NCBI GenBank assembly: GCA_964455375.1
Contig: CAYVXE010000001.1
Coordinates: forward strand, 1-64,000
Reading direction: 5' to 3'
DNA length: 64,000 nucleotides
Source of the DNA: CAYVXE01 sp964455375
GTDB lineage: Bacteria; Zhuqueibacterota; Zhuqueibacteria; Oceanimicrobiales; Oceanimicrobiaceae
In this document: piece by piece, positions 7,731 to 16,843 of the stretch
Layout: every line of letters begins with the position of its first letter
How positions within the stretch are numbered: the stretch's first letter is position 1
The notes under the pieces: model-generated
What the model saw: only the letters and a program-made list of their open reading frames with translations
Told to the model about the DNA's origin: nothing
Databases searched by the model: none
Position numbers and translations under genes: made by a program

Positions 7731-10352
7731 ATGAAATTTAAAATTTTACTAATTGTTCTCTTTGTCTTTTTGGTAAGCAGCGTGACGGGTTTGGCGGAAC
7801 CGATGGAGGCACAAATTGTGCATGTCCCTCTCGTTACTCTAAACGCTGGCGAAAAACTGTACGTACAGGCGCGAGTGGATGGGGCAACGGAACGTGTGGT
7901 GTTTATGAGGCTGTATTATAAATCTTCTGAGCAGCAGTCGTATGATTATGTTGAAATGTTTCCGTCCGGGTCCGGTTACATTGGGGAACTCTCATCCGAT
8001 AAGATTAACCCGCCTGAACTGGATTATTTCATTATGGTGCTGATGCCTGACAAAAAGGTTTTAACAGATCCGGCTTCTAATCCTTACGGTAAGCCGCATA
8101 TTGTGCAAATTAAGGGGAGTGCTGTTCCACCGTCTACAAAACCAGCCGTCCGTCCTGAATTACCCGCGATAACTCCCTCGCTTCAAGTGCCTGCTGTACC
8201 GGAAACTCCGGAAAGGGCACCATCCGCAGAACAAGGTTCAGAGGATTCTCCCTGGCTTGCATTAAGCCCGGAAAACGGTGAAGAATTTGGCAAGGATGAA
8301 GAAATTTTAATTGCGGTCTCTTTTACCGGAACCACCAACGATTCTGTAGACGCCAACAGCGTGCATCTGTTTCTGGATGGTCGGGATGTAACCCAACGTA
8401 CGGAAGTTTCAAATTATTTGATGACACTTGCGGCTCCGCAAATTTCTCCAGGCCGCCACACCGTACTTGTTAATGGCCTGCTGTATTCCGGAAAAGAATT
8501 GCCGGTCTTGAGCTGGTCGTTTACAATGAAGGGAGAGAAAAGGAAAATTGAACGGGAAGTACCGTTGGCACATGGGCGAATTTTTGCGGAGTCACGGCAG
8601 GAAAATATCAGCGATATCGGGTTTACGGATAATAATATCGGGGGCGCTGTTTCCGGTAAATATGGTATCGCCAAGTATGATGCCCGGGTTTATTTCACCT
8701 CGCGTGAAAATGGTCGTTTTCAGTCAAGAAACCGTTTCACGTTTGATTTGCAACTGCCGGTGCTTGGGGTGACCGTTGGCGACACCTATCCCCGCTTCAA
8801 TGATTTGATGCTTTGGGGAAAACGGGTACGCGGAATTTACGGCCGTTTGCATACCGGTTTTTTTAACGTGGATGTGGTGCATGGGGAAACGGTGCGCAGA
8901 GTGTCGGCACTAAATCAGGTTGCTGTGGACACTACAACCGGAGACACGTTGAAATCCGTCGTTACCGGTCTGGACTCTTTGTTTATAGCTGAATTAGGCA
9001 CCTTCAGACAAAAATTGTTGGGGATTCGCTCCAGCTTTGGCAGCGGACGTAATTTTCAACTGGGCTTTAATTTGCTGAAAGTCCGCGATGATACCACCTC
9101 GCTTGCTGCCGGACAGTTCGGTGTTGCACCTCAAGATAATATTGTGGTTGGGTCAGACTTTCTTTTGTCCTTGGCGAGACGGCGCATCGAATTTAAGGCT
9201 GCTACAGCCATCAGTCTGCTATCAAACGATATTTCCACAGGGCCTCTATCGAAAGCTGAGATCGAAAATCAATTTGACGTGAACCTGCCGTTTGATCCGG
9301 CAGATTTTAGCAAATATCTGATTATCAATGCAAGTACAACTCCGTTGGACCCGCGGGATTTAACGTCGTTGGCATATAATTTCAGCATGGGCTTGAATTT
9401 TTTTAATAATAGCCTCCAGGTTGGTTATAAACGTATCGGTTCGCAATATATGTCGTTAGGGAACTCATTTTTAAGAAATAACCTGCGCGGATTTTATTTG
9501 AACGATCGTATTCGTATGTTCCAAAATAAATTTTATTTAAATTTCGGGTTTGAGAATAATAAGGATAATTTTAATTCCGCCGATGAAAATGCGCCAACTA
9601 ATTTAAGGACGGTGACCACAGGTTTCTCATTTTATCCCGGACAGGGGTTGCCAAATTTAACGTTCAACTTACGAAATCACAATCGCGATAACAATATCGA
9701 CTCTCTGTTTATCGATTTATCAAATGGTGTTCCGGATACCACTGATAATCGTGAAAATAACAACACCAAAGATTTAACGGTGCAGTTGAGTTATGATGCC
9801 CGTTTTTTAAATTTGCATCATTCGGTTTCGTTGAGCTACATTACGTCAGACCGCGACGATCGATTTAATCAAAGCAGAGTTACGGTGCTCGGCTCACCGT
9901 CTACTGAGACCTCGTCTAATGTTGAAGTGTTCTCCGTGCGTACGCGTTATGAAATTCCTTTGGTGACGACCATTAATTTTGCCCGTAATGACAATAGCTT
10001 TTCCGGAGGACTCAATTCATTTAATTTCAAAATGTTTGGTGCAAAAGCAGAGTACAAATTACTGCGGCAGCGCTTAAATACGTATGTGGGGATCAATTAT
10101 ACGACGGCTTCCGGAGTTTCCGCTACAGACACAACTGCAACAGGTGTCACATCTATCACAGACTATAAACGCATTACGTTCAATTTTGGTGCGCGCTACG
10201 AATTTATGCCGGGAAATTTTATCTTGCTGGACGGAAATCTTGTCAGTTTTAATGATAATGGGGCAACGCTGAACACCACGACCGGTGTTCTCGATCCGAA
10301 TCCCTCTTTCGCGGATCGCATTTTCCGCGTTTATTATGAGAAACGGTTTTAG
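7731..10352 (+). CDS. large outer-membrane beta-barrel protein with exported N-terminal domains
   Basis: The 873-residue product has a signal peptide (about residues 1-23), an N-terminal beta-rich domain, a Pro-rich linker around residues 130-175, a second Ig-like domain, and from about residue 280 many alternating amphipathic strands ending in a terminal Phe (YYEKRF), the usual signature of a BAM-inserted barrel. There is no plug domain or TonB box. It follows the fecR-like gene after 54 bp with a short AGGAAAG before the ATG. The function is unknown; the linkage to FecR and a CHASE2 cyclase suggests a surface or envelope structural role that is monitored by the signalling proteins. Confidence 0.65.
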   Translation: MKFKILLIVLFVFLVSSVTGLAEPMEAQIVHVPLVTLNAGEKLYVQARVDGATERVVFMRLYYKSSEQQSYDYVEMFPSGSGYIGELSSDKINPPELDYFIMVLMPDKKVLTDPASNPYGKPHIVQIKGSAVPPSTKPAVRPELPAITPSLQVPAVPETPERAPSAEQGSEDSPWLALSPENGEEFGKDEEILIAVSFTGTTNDSVDANSVHLFLDGRDVTQRTEVSNYLMTLAAPQISPGRHTVLVNGLLYSGKELPVLSWSFTMKGEKRKIEREVPLAHGRIFAESRQENISDIGFTDNNIGGAVSGKYGIAKYDARVYFTSRENGRFQSRNRFTFDLQLPVLGVTVGDTYPRFNDLMLWGKRVRGIYGRLHTGFFNVDVVHGETVRRVSALNQVAVDTTTGDTLKSVVTGLDSLFIAELGTFRQKLLGIRSSFGSGRNFQLGFNLLKVRDDTTSLAAGQFGVAPQDNIVVGSDFLLSLARRRIEFKAATAISLLSNDISTGPLSKAEIENQFDVNLPFDPADFSKYLIINASTTPLDPRDLTSLAYNFSMGLNFFNNSLQVGYKRIGSQYMSLGNSFLRNNLRGFYLNDRIRMFQNKFYLNFGFENNKDNFNSADENAPTNLRTVTTGFSFYPGQGLPNLTFNLRNHNRDNNIDSLFIDLSNGVPDTTDNRENNNTKDLTVQLSYDARFLNLHHSVSLSYITSDRDDRFNQSRVTVLGSPSTETSSNVEVFSVRTRYEIPLVTTINFARNDNSFSGGLNSFNFKMFGAKAEYKLLRQRLNTYVGINYTTASGVSATDTTATGVTSITDYKRITFNFGARYEFMPGNFILLDGNLVSFNDNGATLNTTTGVLDPNPSFADRIFRVYYEKRF

Positions 10353-10652
10353 TGCCCATCTTCGTAAGCTTTCGTGATCTTTTCGTCCGGAAGACTTTGC
10401 GCCGGAAAACCCTTTTGTGAAAGAAACTTTGGAAATCGGTATTAAAATCATTTGATGTATCCATGGTTCAATTTGTATTTGAACGATCATGTTGCTAATG
10501 GATGTGGCTTATACAGGCATCTTCGAAGCATTACGTCTACCTTCAATAATATGAATTTGAAAAGATTTCTTAAATTGTGCATCCCCTTACATTTCCGCAA
10601 TATTTCATTTTTTTGTTGATGAAGTCTTCTTAAAAAGTGTATATTCCTGTCA
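10353..10652 (+). promoter_or_regulatory. 300-bp intergenic region; promoter TTGATG-N18-TATATT at 10616-10645
   Basis: The only signal I see is a sigma-70-like promoter with -35 TTGATG (10616-10621) and -10 TATATT (10640-10645). The predicted transcript start falls at about 10652, immediately at the ATG of the cyclase gene (10653), which also has no Shine-Dalgarno; the mRNA may be leaderless. The rest of the region shows no gene. Confidence 0.45.
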
Positions 10653-12791
10653 ATGAAATTTCCCACAGAAAAACTTATCGAACTCTGGCATAACAAATGG
10701 TTATTCGGAGTTATTATAGCATTTTTCTCTGCAGTTCTGGCGCTCATACTGGCCGGGATGCCTGCGTTTGAAAATTTCGAGTTCAAAACCTACGATGCCC
10801 GGTTTGCACTGCGCGGCGTTCAGGATGCAGAACAGGATAGTATCGTTATTGTCGCTATCGATGATCAGAGTTTTGTTGACCTGGATACAAAGTGGCCGTT
10901 TCCCAGAGTATTGTTGGCCAAGACGATTTTGAATTTATATAAAGCCGGCGCAAAACTCATCGTGGTCGATATTGAATTGACGGAAACCGGCAGGCAGCAG
11001 ATGCGCCAGGATACACTCCTTTACGGAGCTATCAAGGTTGCACAAAATGTGGTTTTATCCGGAAAATTAGTAACGCATTTTGGGAAAAATGACACAAAAA
11101 CGACATTTATTCTACCACCAAGTCAACTTTTTTTACAGGCCGGTGCAAAGTGGGGACTTGTTAATGTGGACGAGGATGCCGACGGATTTATCCGTCGTTA
11201 CTGGCTGTTTCATCGGCAAAATGACAAACTTTATTTCCCGCTGGCGGCTGAATGCTATTTGAATACACACTTTGGTAAGGATGGTCTGAATGCCGTTCGC
11301 TATGATGATGACGGGCGTTTAATTTTTGCAGACCGCCGCGTACCTACTGACGGCAATTCTATGCTCATTAACTTTCGCGGCCCGGCAAAGACATTTCCAA
11401 CCTATTCTTTTTCCAGCATTCTCGATGATGAAAACTTCGATTTGCCCAATGCAGAAGCGGATGTGGATATGTTTGAAATTCATAAAGAGGAAGGAACGTT
11501 TAAAAATAAAATCGTTTTTGTAGGAGCCACGGCAGAGGAGCTTCAGGACAATAAATTTGCACCGTTTTTTAATTACAAAGGCATTCAACGGAAATTGCCC
11601 GGTGTTGAACTGCATGCCAATGCTCTGAGCACATTGATGCGAGGTGATTTTATCTCTCCGCAAAATCCCTGGTTTGGCATTTTTGTTGTGTTTGTCCTCG
11701 CATTTGTTTCCATGCTGGTGACAAAATTATTGAAACCGTTTCGCGGTTTGTTCGTGGTTCTTGGAATCGTTTTGGCCTATGTCATCATCAGTTTATATGC
11801 TTTTATGCACAACCAGGTCTGGATTGAAATAACCGCACCCATGACGGGAATTATGCTGAGTTTTGTCGGTAATGTTCTGCATCAAACGCTTACGGAACAG
11901 CGTGAACGGATCCGCATTAAGAAGTCGTGGGAACAATACATGCCGAAAAATGTCATCGAGGACATGCTTGAATCCGGGAAATTACCTACCTACGGCGGAG
12001 AACGGAGGGAGCTGACGGTCCTTTTTTCTGATATTCGCAGTTTTACAACTTTTTCGGAAAAACACTCTTCGCGTGAAGTGGTGGAGAAACTCAATGAATA
12101 TCTCACTGCTATGGTAGATGTCATTTTCAAGAATGACGGTACGTTGGACAAATTTGTCGGCGATGAAATCATGGCGCTTTACGGGGCGCCGCACGCCTTT
12201 AAAAATCATGCTGAGAAAGCCTGTTACACGGCTCTGGAAATGATCGAGCGTCTGAGTGTATTACAAAAAACCTGGTCGGCGAGGAAAGAGGATTATTTCC
12301 AAATTGGTATCGGTGTAAATTCAGGGAAAATGATTTTGGGAAATTTAGGCTCGCAGCAACTGTTTGACTACACGGTGATCGGTGATAATGTCAATTTGGG
12401 AGCGCGCCTTGAGGGCACGAACAAACAATATGGTTCGAGAATTATTATCAGTGAATATACGTATAAGTCGGTAAAGCGCAAAGCCAAAGTCAGGGAATTG
12501 GATTTGGTTCGGGTTAAAGGAAAGAAAAAACCGGTAAAAATTTATGAATTGCGGGGCATGGGCACGTTGCCGTCTTCCATCGAACAGGACTTGATTATCG
12601 ATGTTTTCACTCAGGCGCTAAAGTATTATAAAGATTATAAATGGTACCAGGCATTGACGGAATTTAAACGAATATTGGCCTATTTTCCCACCGACGGGCC
12701 CACACGTGTTTATATTAAACGCTGCCTCGATTTTATTGAAAATCCCCCACCGGAAAATTGGGATGGCGTCTACGAATTCACATCAAAGTAG
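10653..12791 (+). CDS. CHASE2 transmembrane adenylate cyclase (class III)
   Basis: The 712-residue protein has a membrane segment near residues 16-36, a periplasmic CHASE2 sensor domain (about 40-330), three more membrane segments (about 340-415), and a cytoplasmic class III cyclase domain (about 440-630). The catalytic set is complete: metal-binding Asp460 (FSDIRSF) and Asp504 (VGDEIMALYG), adenine-selecting Lys500 and Thr574, and transition-state Asn581 and Arg585 (VNLGARLEG). Lys and Thr at these sites predict ATP rather than GTP as substrate, so the product should be cAMP. A C-terminal helical repeat-like segment (about 640-700) follows. It is downstream of the FecR and barrel genes and is likely to report envelope state. 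Confidence 0.9.
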   Translation: MKFPTEKLIELWHNKWLFGVIIAFFSAVLALILAGMPAFENFEFKTYDARFALRGVQDAEQDSIVIVAIDDQSFVDLDTKWPFPRVLLAKTILNLYKAGAKLIVVDIELTETGRQQMRQDTLLYGAIKVAQNVVLSGKLVTHFGKNDTKTTFILPPSQLFLQAGAKWGLVNVDEDADGFIRRYWLFHRQNDKLYFPLAAECYLNTHFGKDGLNAVRYDDDGRLIFADRRVPTDGNSMLINFRGPAKTFPTYSFSSILDDENFDLPNAEADVDMFEIHKEEGTFKNKIVFVGATAEELQDNKFAPFFNYKGIQRKLPGVELHANALSTLMRGDFISPQNPWFGIFVVFVLAFVSMLVTKLLKPFRGLFVVLGIVLAYVIISLYAFMHNQVWIEITAPMTGIMLSFVGNVLHQTLTEQRERIRIKKSWEQYMPKNVIEDMLESGKLPTYGGERRELTVLFSDIRSFTTFSEKHSSREVVEKLNEYLTAMVDVIFKNDGTLDKFVGDEIMALYGAPHAFKNHAEKACYTALEMIERLSVLQKTWSARKEDYFQIGIGVNSGKMILGNLGSQQLFDYTVIGDNVNLGARLEGTNKQYGSRIIISEYTYKSVKRKAKVRELDLVRVKGKKKPVKIYELRGMGTLPSSIEQDLIIDVFTQALKYYKDYKWYQALTEFKRILAYFPTDGPTRVYIKRCLDFIENPPPENWDGVYEFTSK

Positions 12792-12973
12792 TTAGCCTGT
12801 CAAGTACGGGACTTGGTTGTGTTTGCAGGCCATGATTCTTTGAAGAATACAGATTTTTCTTCCCACCATCCTGTAAAAGTCTTCGTTGAGTTTTCATGTA
12901 ACGTTCATCTTATCTTCTCTGTCATACATTTCTCACACCCGTTTAGGTTTAAATGAAATTCCCATGCATCTTC

Positions 12974-13002
12974 TTGACAATCAGATATTTTTGTCGTATA
13001 TT
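12974..13002 (+). promoter_or_regulatory. sigma-70-type promoter of prfB
   Basis: A consensus -35 TTGACA (12974-12979) is separated by exactly 17 bases from TATATT (12997-13002). It lies 44 bp before the prfB ATG and is the best promoter match in the region, probably driving prfB-alr-lysS and perhaps the genes behind them. Confidence 0.7.
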
Positions 13003-13045
13003 TCACACTAAATTTTTTTCTAAAAATTAGTTGTTTGGATTTCTT

Positions 13046-14168
13046 ATGGAAGCAGAATTAAAAGACGAACTCGACCAGTTAAGAGCACGGATTGAAAAGA
13101 TTCGTGAGTATCTTTGACGTCGAAAACAGGGAAAAGCAGATTACGGAATTGGAGCAACTGAGCTCAAATACCGACTTCTGGAACGATCAGGAAAATGCGC
13201 AAAAGGTGATGCGCAAAATTAGCGATCATCGAGATTATGTCCAACGCTATCAAAATCTGGCTGACCGCCATAAAGATTTAGACGAGTTGCTTGAGTTGGT
13301 GGAGGAGGAAGGTGATGAGGAAACGGTTACTGAAATTCAACACGATTTGGAGGAATTAAAAAGGAGCGTCGACGCCGTTGAGTTTCAGAATATGCTCGGC
13401 GAAAGGGATGATCCGAACAATGCCCTTCTTACCATTCATCCCGGTGCCGGTGGAACGGAATCGCAGGACTGGGCGCAAATGCTCATGCGCATGTACCTGC
13501 GCTGGATCGAAAATAATCAATATGAATGTGATATCCTGGATTTACAAAACGGCGATGAAGCAGGTATAAAAAGCGTCACCATTGAAGTGAAGGGCAAATT
13601 TGCTTACGGCTATTTGAAGGCGGAGGCCGGGGTTCACCGCCTGGTGCGTATCTCACCATTTGATGCAAACTCCAGACGCCACACCTCTTTTGCTTCGGTA
13701 TTTGTATTCCCGGAAATTGATGATACCATTGAAATTAAGATCGACCCGAATGATCTGCGTATCGATACGTACAGAGCAAGCGGTGCCGGTGGCCAGCACG
13801 TGAATAAAACCAGTTCGGCGGTCAGGATTACGCATATTCCCAGCGGCATCGTTGTGCAGTGCCAGAGTGAACGCTCGCAGCACCGCAATAAAGACAGTGC
13901 TATGAAAATCCTCATGTCGCGTCTTTATCAGAAAAAGAAGGACGAGGAAGAGGAAAAAATGTCGGAAATTCAAAAAAGTAAAAAGGATATCTCCTGGGGC
14001 AGTCAGATTCGGTCGTACGTTTTCCATCCATATACTATGGTGAAAGACCACCGTACCAACATTGAAACCAGCAACACGCAGGCGGTTATGGATGGCCAGT
14101 TAGATCAATTCATTCAGGGCTATCTGATGAGCAAAAAGAAACGTGCTGAAGGTTCCGCTGCCGGATAA
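13046..14168 (+). CDS. prfB: peptide chain release factor 2 (programmed +1 frameshift)
   Basis: RF2 recognises UGA and UAA stop codons and triggers peptide release. The gene is read in two frames: 23 codons from the ATG at 13046, then TGA at 13115-13117, then a +1 shift into the main frame, giving a 373-residue protein (E. coli 365). The tripeptide SPF that selects UGA is present (VRISPFDAN) and the catalytic GGQ is at about residues 248-250. The shift site is CTT TGA C, as in most prfB genes. Without the frameshift the downstream frame has only an internal TTG (13092). The stop overlaps the alr start by one base. Confidence 0.95.
13107..13118 (+). promoter_or_regulatory. prfB autoregulatory +1 frameshift site
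   Basis: The slippery sequence TAT CTT TGA C is the classical RF2 recoding signal: when RF2 is scarce, termination at the in-frame UGA is slow and the ribosome slips forward. The usual upstream Shine-Dalgarno-like stimulator (AGGGGG in E. coli, immediately before TAT) is here reduced to CGTGAG, so the stimulus is weaker than usual. Confidence 0.9.
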
Positions 14169-15295
14169 TGGGCAGAGATGTATCCATGGAGGAACAAACT
14201 ACATACGCTGAAATAGATCTTCGGGCAATTTCTCATAATCTGAAAGAGATTCAAAAAAAAGTATCTCCGGCCAAAGTGATGGCTGTGGTTAAAGCTGACG
14301 CGTACGGACACGGTATCCTCCGGGTCGCGGAAACGGCTGTAACAAGCGGTGCCGCTTATTTGGGCGTAGCGAGAGTTGAAGAGGGCGTCCAGCTACGAAA
14401 GAATGGAATTACAAGTCCTATTCTTGTGTTCGGCGGTTTTTTTGAAAATCAGATAAGCGCCTATTTGGTGCATAATTTGACAGCCACAGTGTACGATTTC
14501 AAACGTGTGCAAATGCTGTCCCAGGCGGCGAGAAAGGCACACAAAACGGCTGTCGTGCACATAAAAGTAGATACAGGCATGGGCAGGGTAGGTGTCAACT
14601 GGCAGGACGCGCCCGAATTTGTTACTCGTGTGCTGCAAGTTACACAGATAGAGCTGGAAGGCGTTTATTCGCATTTTGCTTCATCCGATACAAAAGATAA
14701 ATCGTATGCAGCGTTGCAACTGCAAAGGTTTAATCAGGTGCTTTCTTATGCCGAGCAGCAAAATATTCGCATTCCGTTGAAGCACATTGCAAACAGCGGT
14801 GCAATTCTCGACATGGAAAACAGTTATTTCGATATGGTTCGGGCTGGCGTGATGATGTACGGCTACTACCCTTCAACTGAAACCACGGAAAGTGTCACGA
14901 TTAAGCCGGCAATGACGCTGGCATCGAAAATTATTGCGGTCAAAGAAGTGGAAGCGGGAACGGCTGTAAGCTACAATTCGACTTATAAAACGGATCGACG
15001 AACCCGCATTGCAACGGTTCCCATCGGTTATGGCGATGGCTACAATCGTTTGCTTTCGAATCGGGGAACCGTCCTGATACGTGGAAAGCGTTTTCCGGTT
15101 GTTGGCCGGGTTTGCATGGATCAAATCATGGTAGACCTCGGGTCGGATGATGCTCAAACTGGTGACGATGTGATCTTAATGGGGCGACAGCGTGATGAAG
15201 AGATAAGCATCTATGAGGTCTGCCATCTGTTGAGCACCATACCGTATGAAGTGACATGTTTAATTACAAAGCGGGTTCCGCGGAAATATATTTAA
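14168..15295 (+). CDS. alr: alanine racemase
   Basis: The enzyme interconverts L- and D-alanine for peptidoglycan synthesis in the cytoplasm. The 375-residue product has the PLP-binding lysine in VVKADAYGHG (residue 42 from this start) and the second catalytic residue, Tyr, in the VSYNSTY segment (about residue 269), followed by IPIGYGDGYNR-like sequence (here VPIGYGDGYNR). Both catalytic groups are intact and the length is normal. The ATG at 14168 overlaps the prfB stop as TAATG, favouring translational coupling; a second ATG at 14186 (MEEQTTY) would also fit the family. lysS follows after a few bases. Confidence 0.92.
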   Translation: MGRDVSMEEQTTYAEIDLRAISHNLKEIQKKVSPAKVMAVVKADAYGHGILRVAETAVTSGAAYLGVARVEEGVQLRKNGITSPILVFGGFFENQISAYLVHNLTATVYDFKRVQMLSQAARKAHKTAVVHIKVDTGMGRVGVNWQDAPEFVTRVLQVTQIELEGVYSHFASSDTKDKSYAALQLQRFNQVLSYAEQQNIRIPLKHIANSGAILDMENSYFDMVRAGVMMYGYYPSTETTESVTIKPAMTLASKIIAVKEVEAGTAVSYNSTYKTDRRTRIATVPIGYGDGYNRLLSNRGTVLIRGKRFPVVGRVCMDQIMVDLGSDDAQTGDDVILMGRQRDEEISIYEVCHLLSTIPYEVTCLITKRVPRKYI

Positions 15296-15310
15296 CCAAT
15301 GAAGGAAATA

Positions 15311-16831
15311 ATGGCAGAAAACCTTAAAGATACAGAAATACAGGAATTAAGTGAAATTCTGAAGATTCGGCGACATAAACTGGATCAGTTAAAAGAACTC
15401 GGTGTGAACCCTTATCCGTACAAGTTTGAGCGGTCACATTATTCCGGAGAGATTGTTTCAAAAGCTGATGATTTTCTTGAAAAGGACGTCTCGTTGACGG
15501 GCAGGTTAATGTCAATCCGCGGGCATGGTAAGGTTTATTTCGCTCATATAATGGATTTGCAAGGAAAGATTCAGATATATGTTAAAAAGGATTCCATCGG
15601 TGAAGACGCATTCCAAATGTTCAAACTTTTGGATATCGGTGATATTATCGGAGTGCGCGGAAAAGTATTTGTGACCCGCACAGGGGAGACCACAATTCAA
15701 GTGATACATGTGGAACTATTGTCAAAAACGTTGAGGCCCCTACCGATTGTCAAAGAAAAAGTTGCGGGGGATGAAAAAATCGTGTACGATCAGGTATCGG
15801 ATAAAGAACTCCGTTACCGTCAACGTTATGTGGATTTGATCATAAACCCGGAAGTCCGTGATGTTTTTGTTATGCGTTCTCGCATTATTTCCGGCATGCG
15901 CAGGTTTCTCGATGAACGTGGTTACCTGGAAGTGGAAACTCCGGTGCTTCAGCCTATTTACGGTGGCGCTTCAGCCCGTCCGTTCGTAACGCATCACAAT
16001 GCGCTGGATATTGAGTTGTATTTACGAATCGCTGATGAGTTGTACCTGAAACGTCTGATCGTCGGTGGCTATGAAGGTGTTTATGAAATCTCCAAAGATT
16101 TCCGGAATGAAGGGATGGACCGGTTTCATAATCCTGAATTCACTATGATGGAACTGTACGTGGCATACGAAGACTATCATTTCATGATGCATCTGGTGGA
16201 AGAGATGATTGGATTTCTGGCCACTGAATTGTTTGGTGAAATGAAACTTCAGTATCAAGGAGAAGAAATCGACTTAACGCCGCCGTGGAAACGCATTTCG
16301 CTGTTTGACGCGATAAAAGAAGCTACCGGAAAAGATTTGTATGGAAAAGGGTTGGATGATTTAATACATGTTGCAAACGAGTTAGATATTAAGGTTGAAT
16401 CATTTTGGCGCGAAGGTAAAATTATCGATGAAATTTTCAGCGAAAAAGTTGAATCGAATTTGATTCAGCCGACGTTTATTATGGATTATCCGGTTGAACT
16501 TTCGCCACTGGCCAAACGTCACCGTGATGATCCGAAATTGGTGGAACGGTTTGAACCGTTTATGGTTGGCGGTGAATTTGGCAATGCTTTTTCAGAGCTG
16601 AATGATCCTCTTGACCAGCGTGCGCGGTTTATGAAGCAAAAAGAACTTCTCGAACTTGGTGATGATGAGGCGCAGATGCTGGATGAAGATTATCTCCGTG
16701 CTTTGGAATACGGCATGCCGCCGACGACAGGTCTGGGAATCGGACTTGATCGATTGGTTATGTTGTTTACGAATCAATCGTCCATAAAAGACGTTATTTT
16801 ATTTCCGCAAATGCGGCCCGAATCAAAATAA
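15311..16831 (+). CDS. lysS: lysyl-tRNA synthetase, class II
   Basis: The enzyme charges tRNA-Lys. It has an N-terminal OB-fold anticodon-binding domain (about residues 50-150) and a class II catalytic core with motif 2 (FRNEGMDRFHNPEF, Arg at about residue 265) and motif 3 (GLGIGLDRLVM, Arg at about residue 481). I chose the ATG at 15311 because GAAGGA lies 4-5 bases before it; the ATG at 15299 precedes that site. The 506-residue length matches the bacterial enzyme. It is separated from alr by 15 bp and from lolC by 12 bp, so the whole block is probably an operon. Confidence 0.95.
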   Translation: MAENLKDTEIQELSEILKIRRHKLDQLKELGVNPYPYKFERSHYSGEIVSKADDFLEKDVSLTGRLMSIRGHGKVYFAHIMDLQGKIQIYVKKDSIGEDAFQMFKLLDIGDIIGVRGKVFVTRTGETTIQVIHVELLSKTLRPLPIVKEKVAGDEKIVYDQVSDKELRYRQRYVDLIINPEVRDVFVMRSRIISGMRRFLDERGYLEVETPVLQPIYGGASARPFVTHHNALDIELYLRIADELYLKRLIVGGYEGVYEISKDFRNEGMDRFHNPEFTMMELYVAYEDYHFMMHLVEEMIGFLATELFGEMKLQYQGEEIDLTPPWKRISLFDAIKEATGKDLYGKGLDDLIHVANELDIKVESFWREGKIIDEIFSEKVESNLIQPTFIMDYPVELSPLAKRHRDDPKLVERFEPFMVGGEFGNAFSELNDPLDQRARFMKQKELLELGDDEAQMLDEDYLRALEYGMPPTTGLGIGLDRLVMLFTNQSSIKDVILFPQMRPESK

Positions 16832-16843
16832 ATTGAACAGCTT

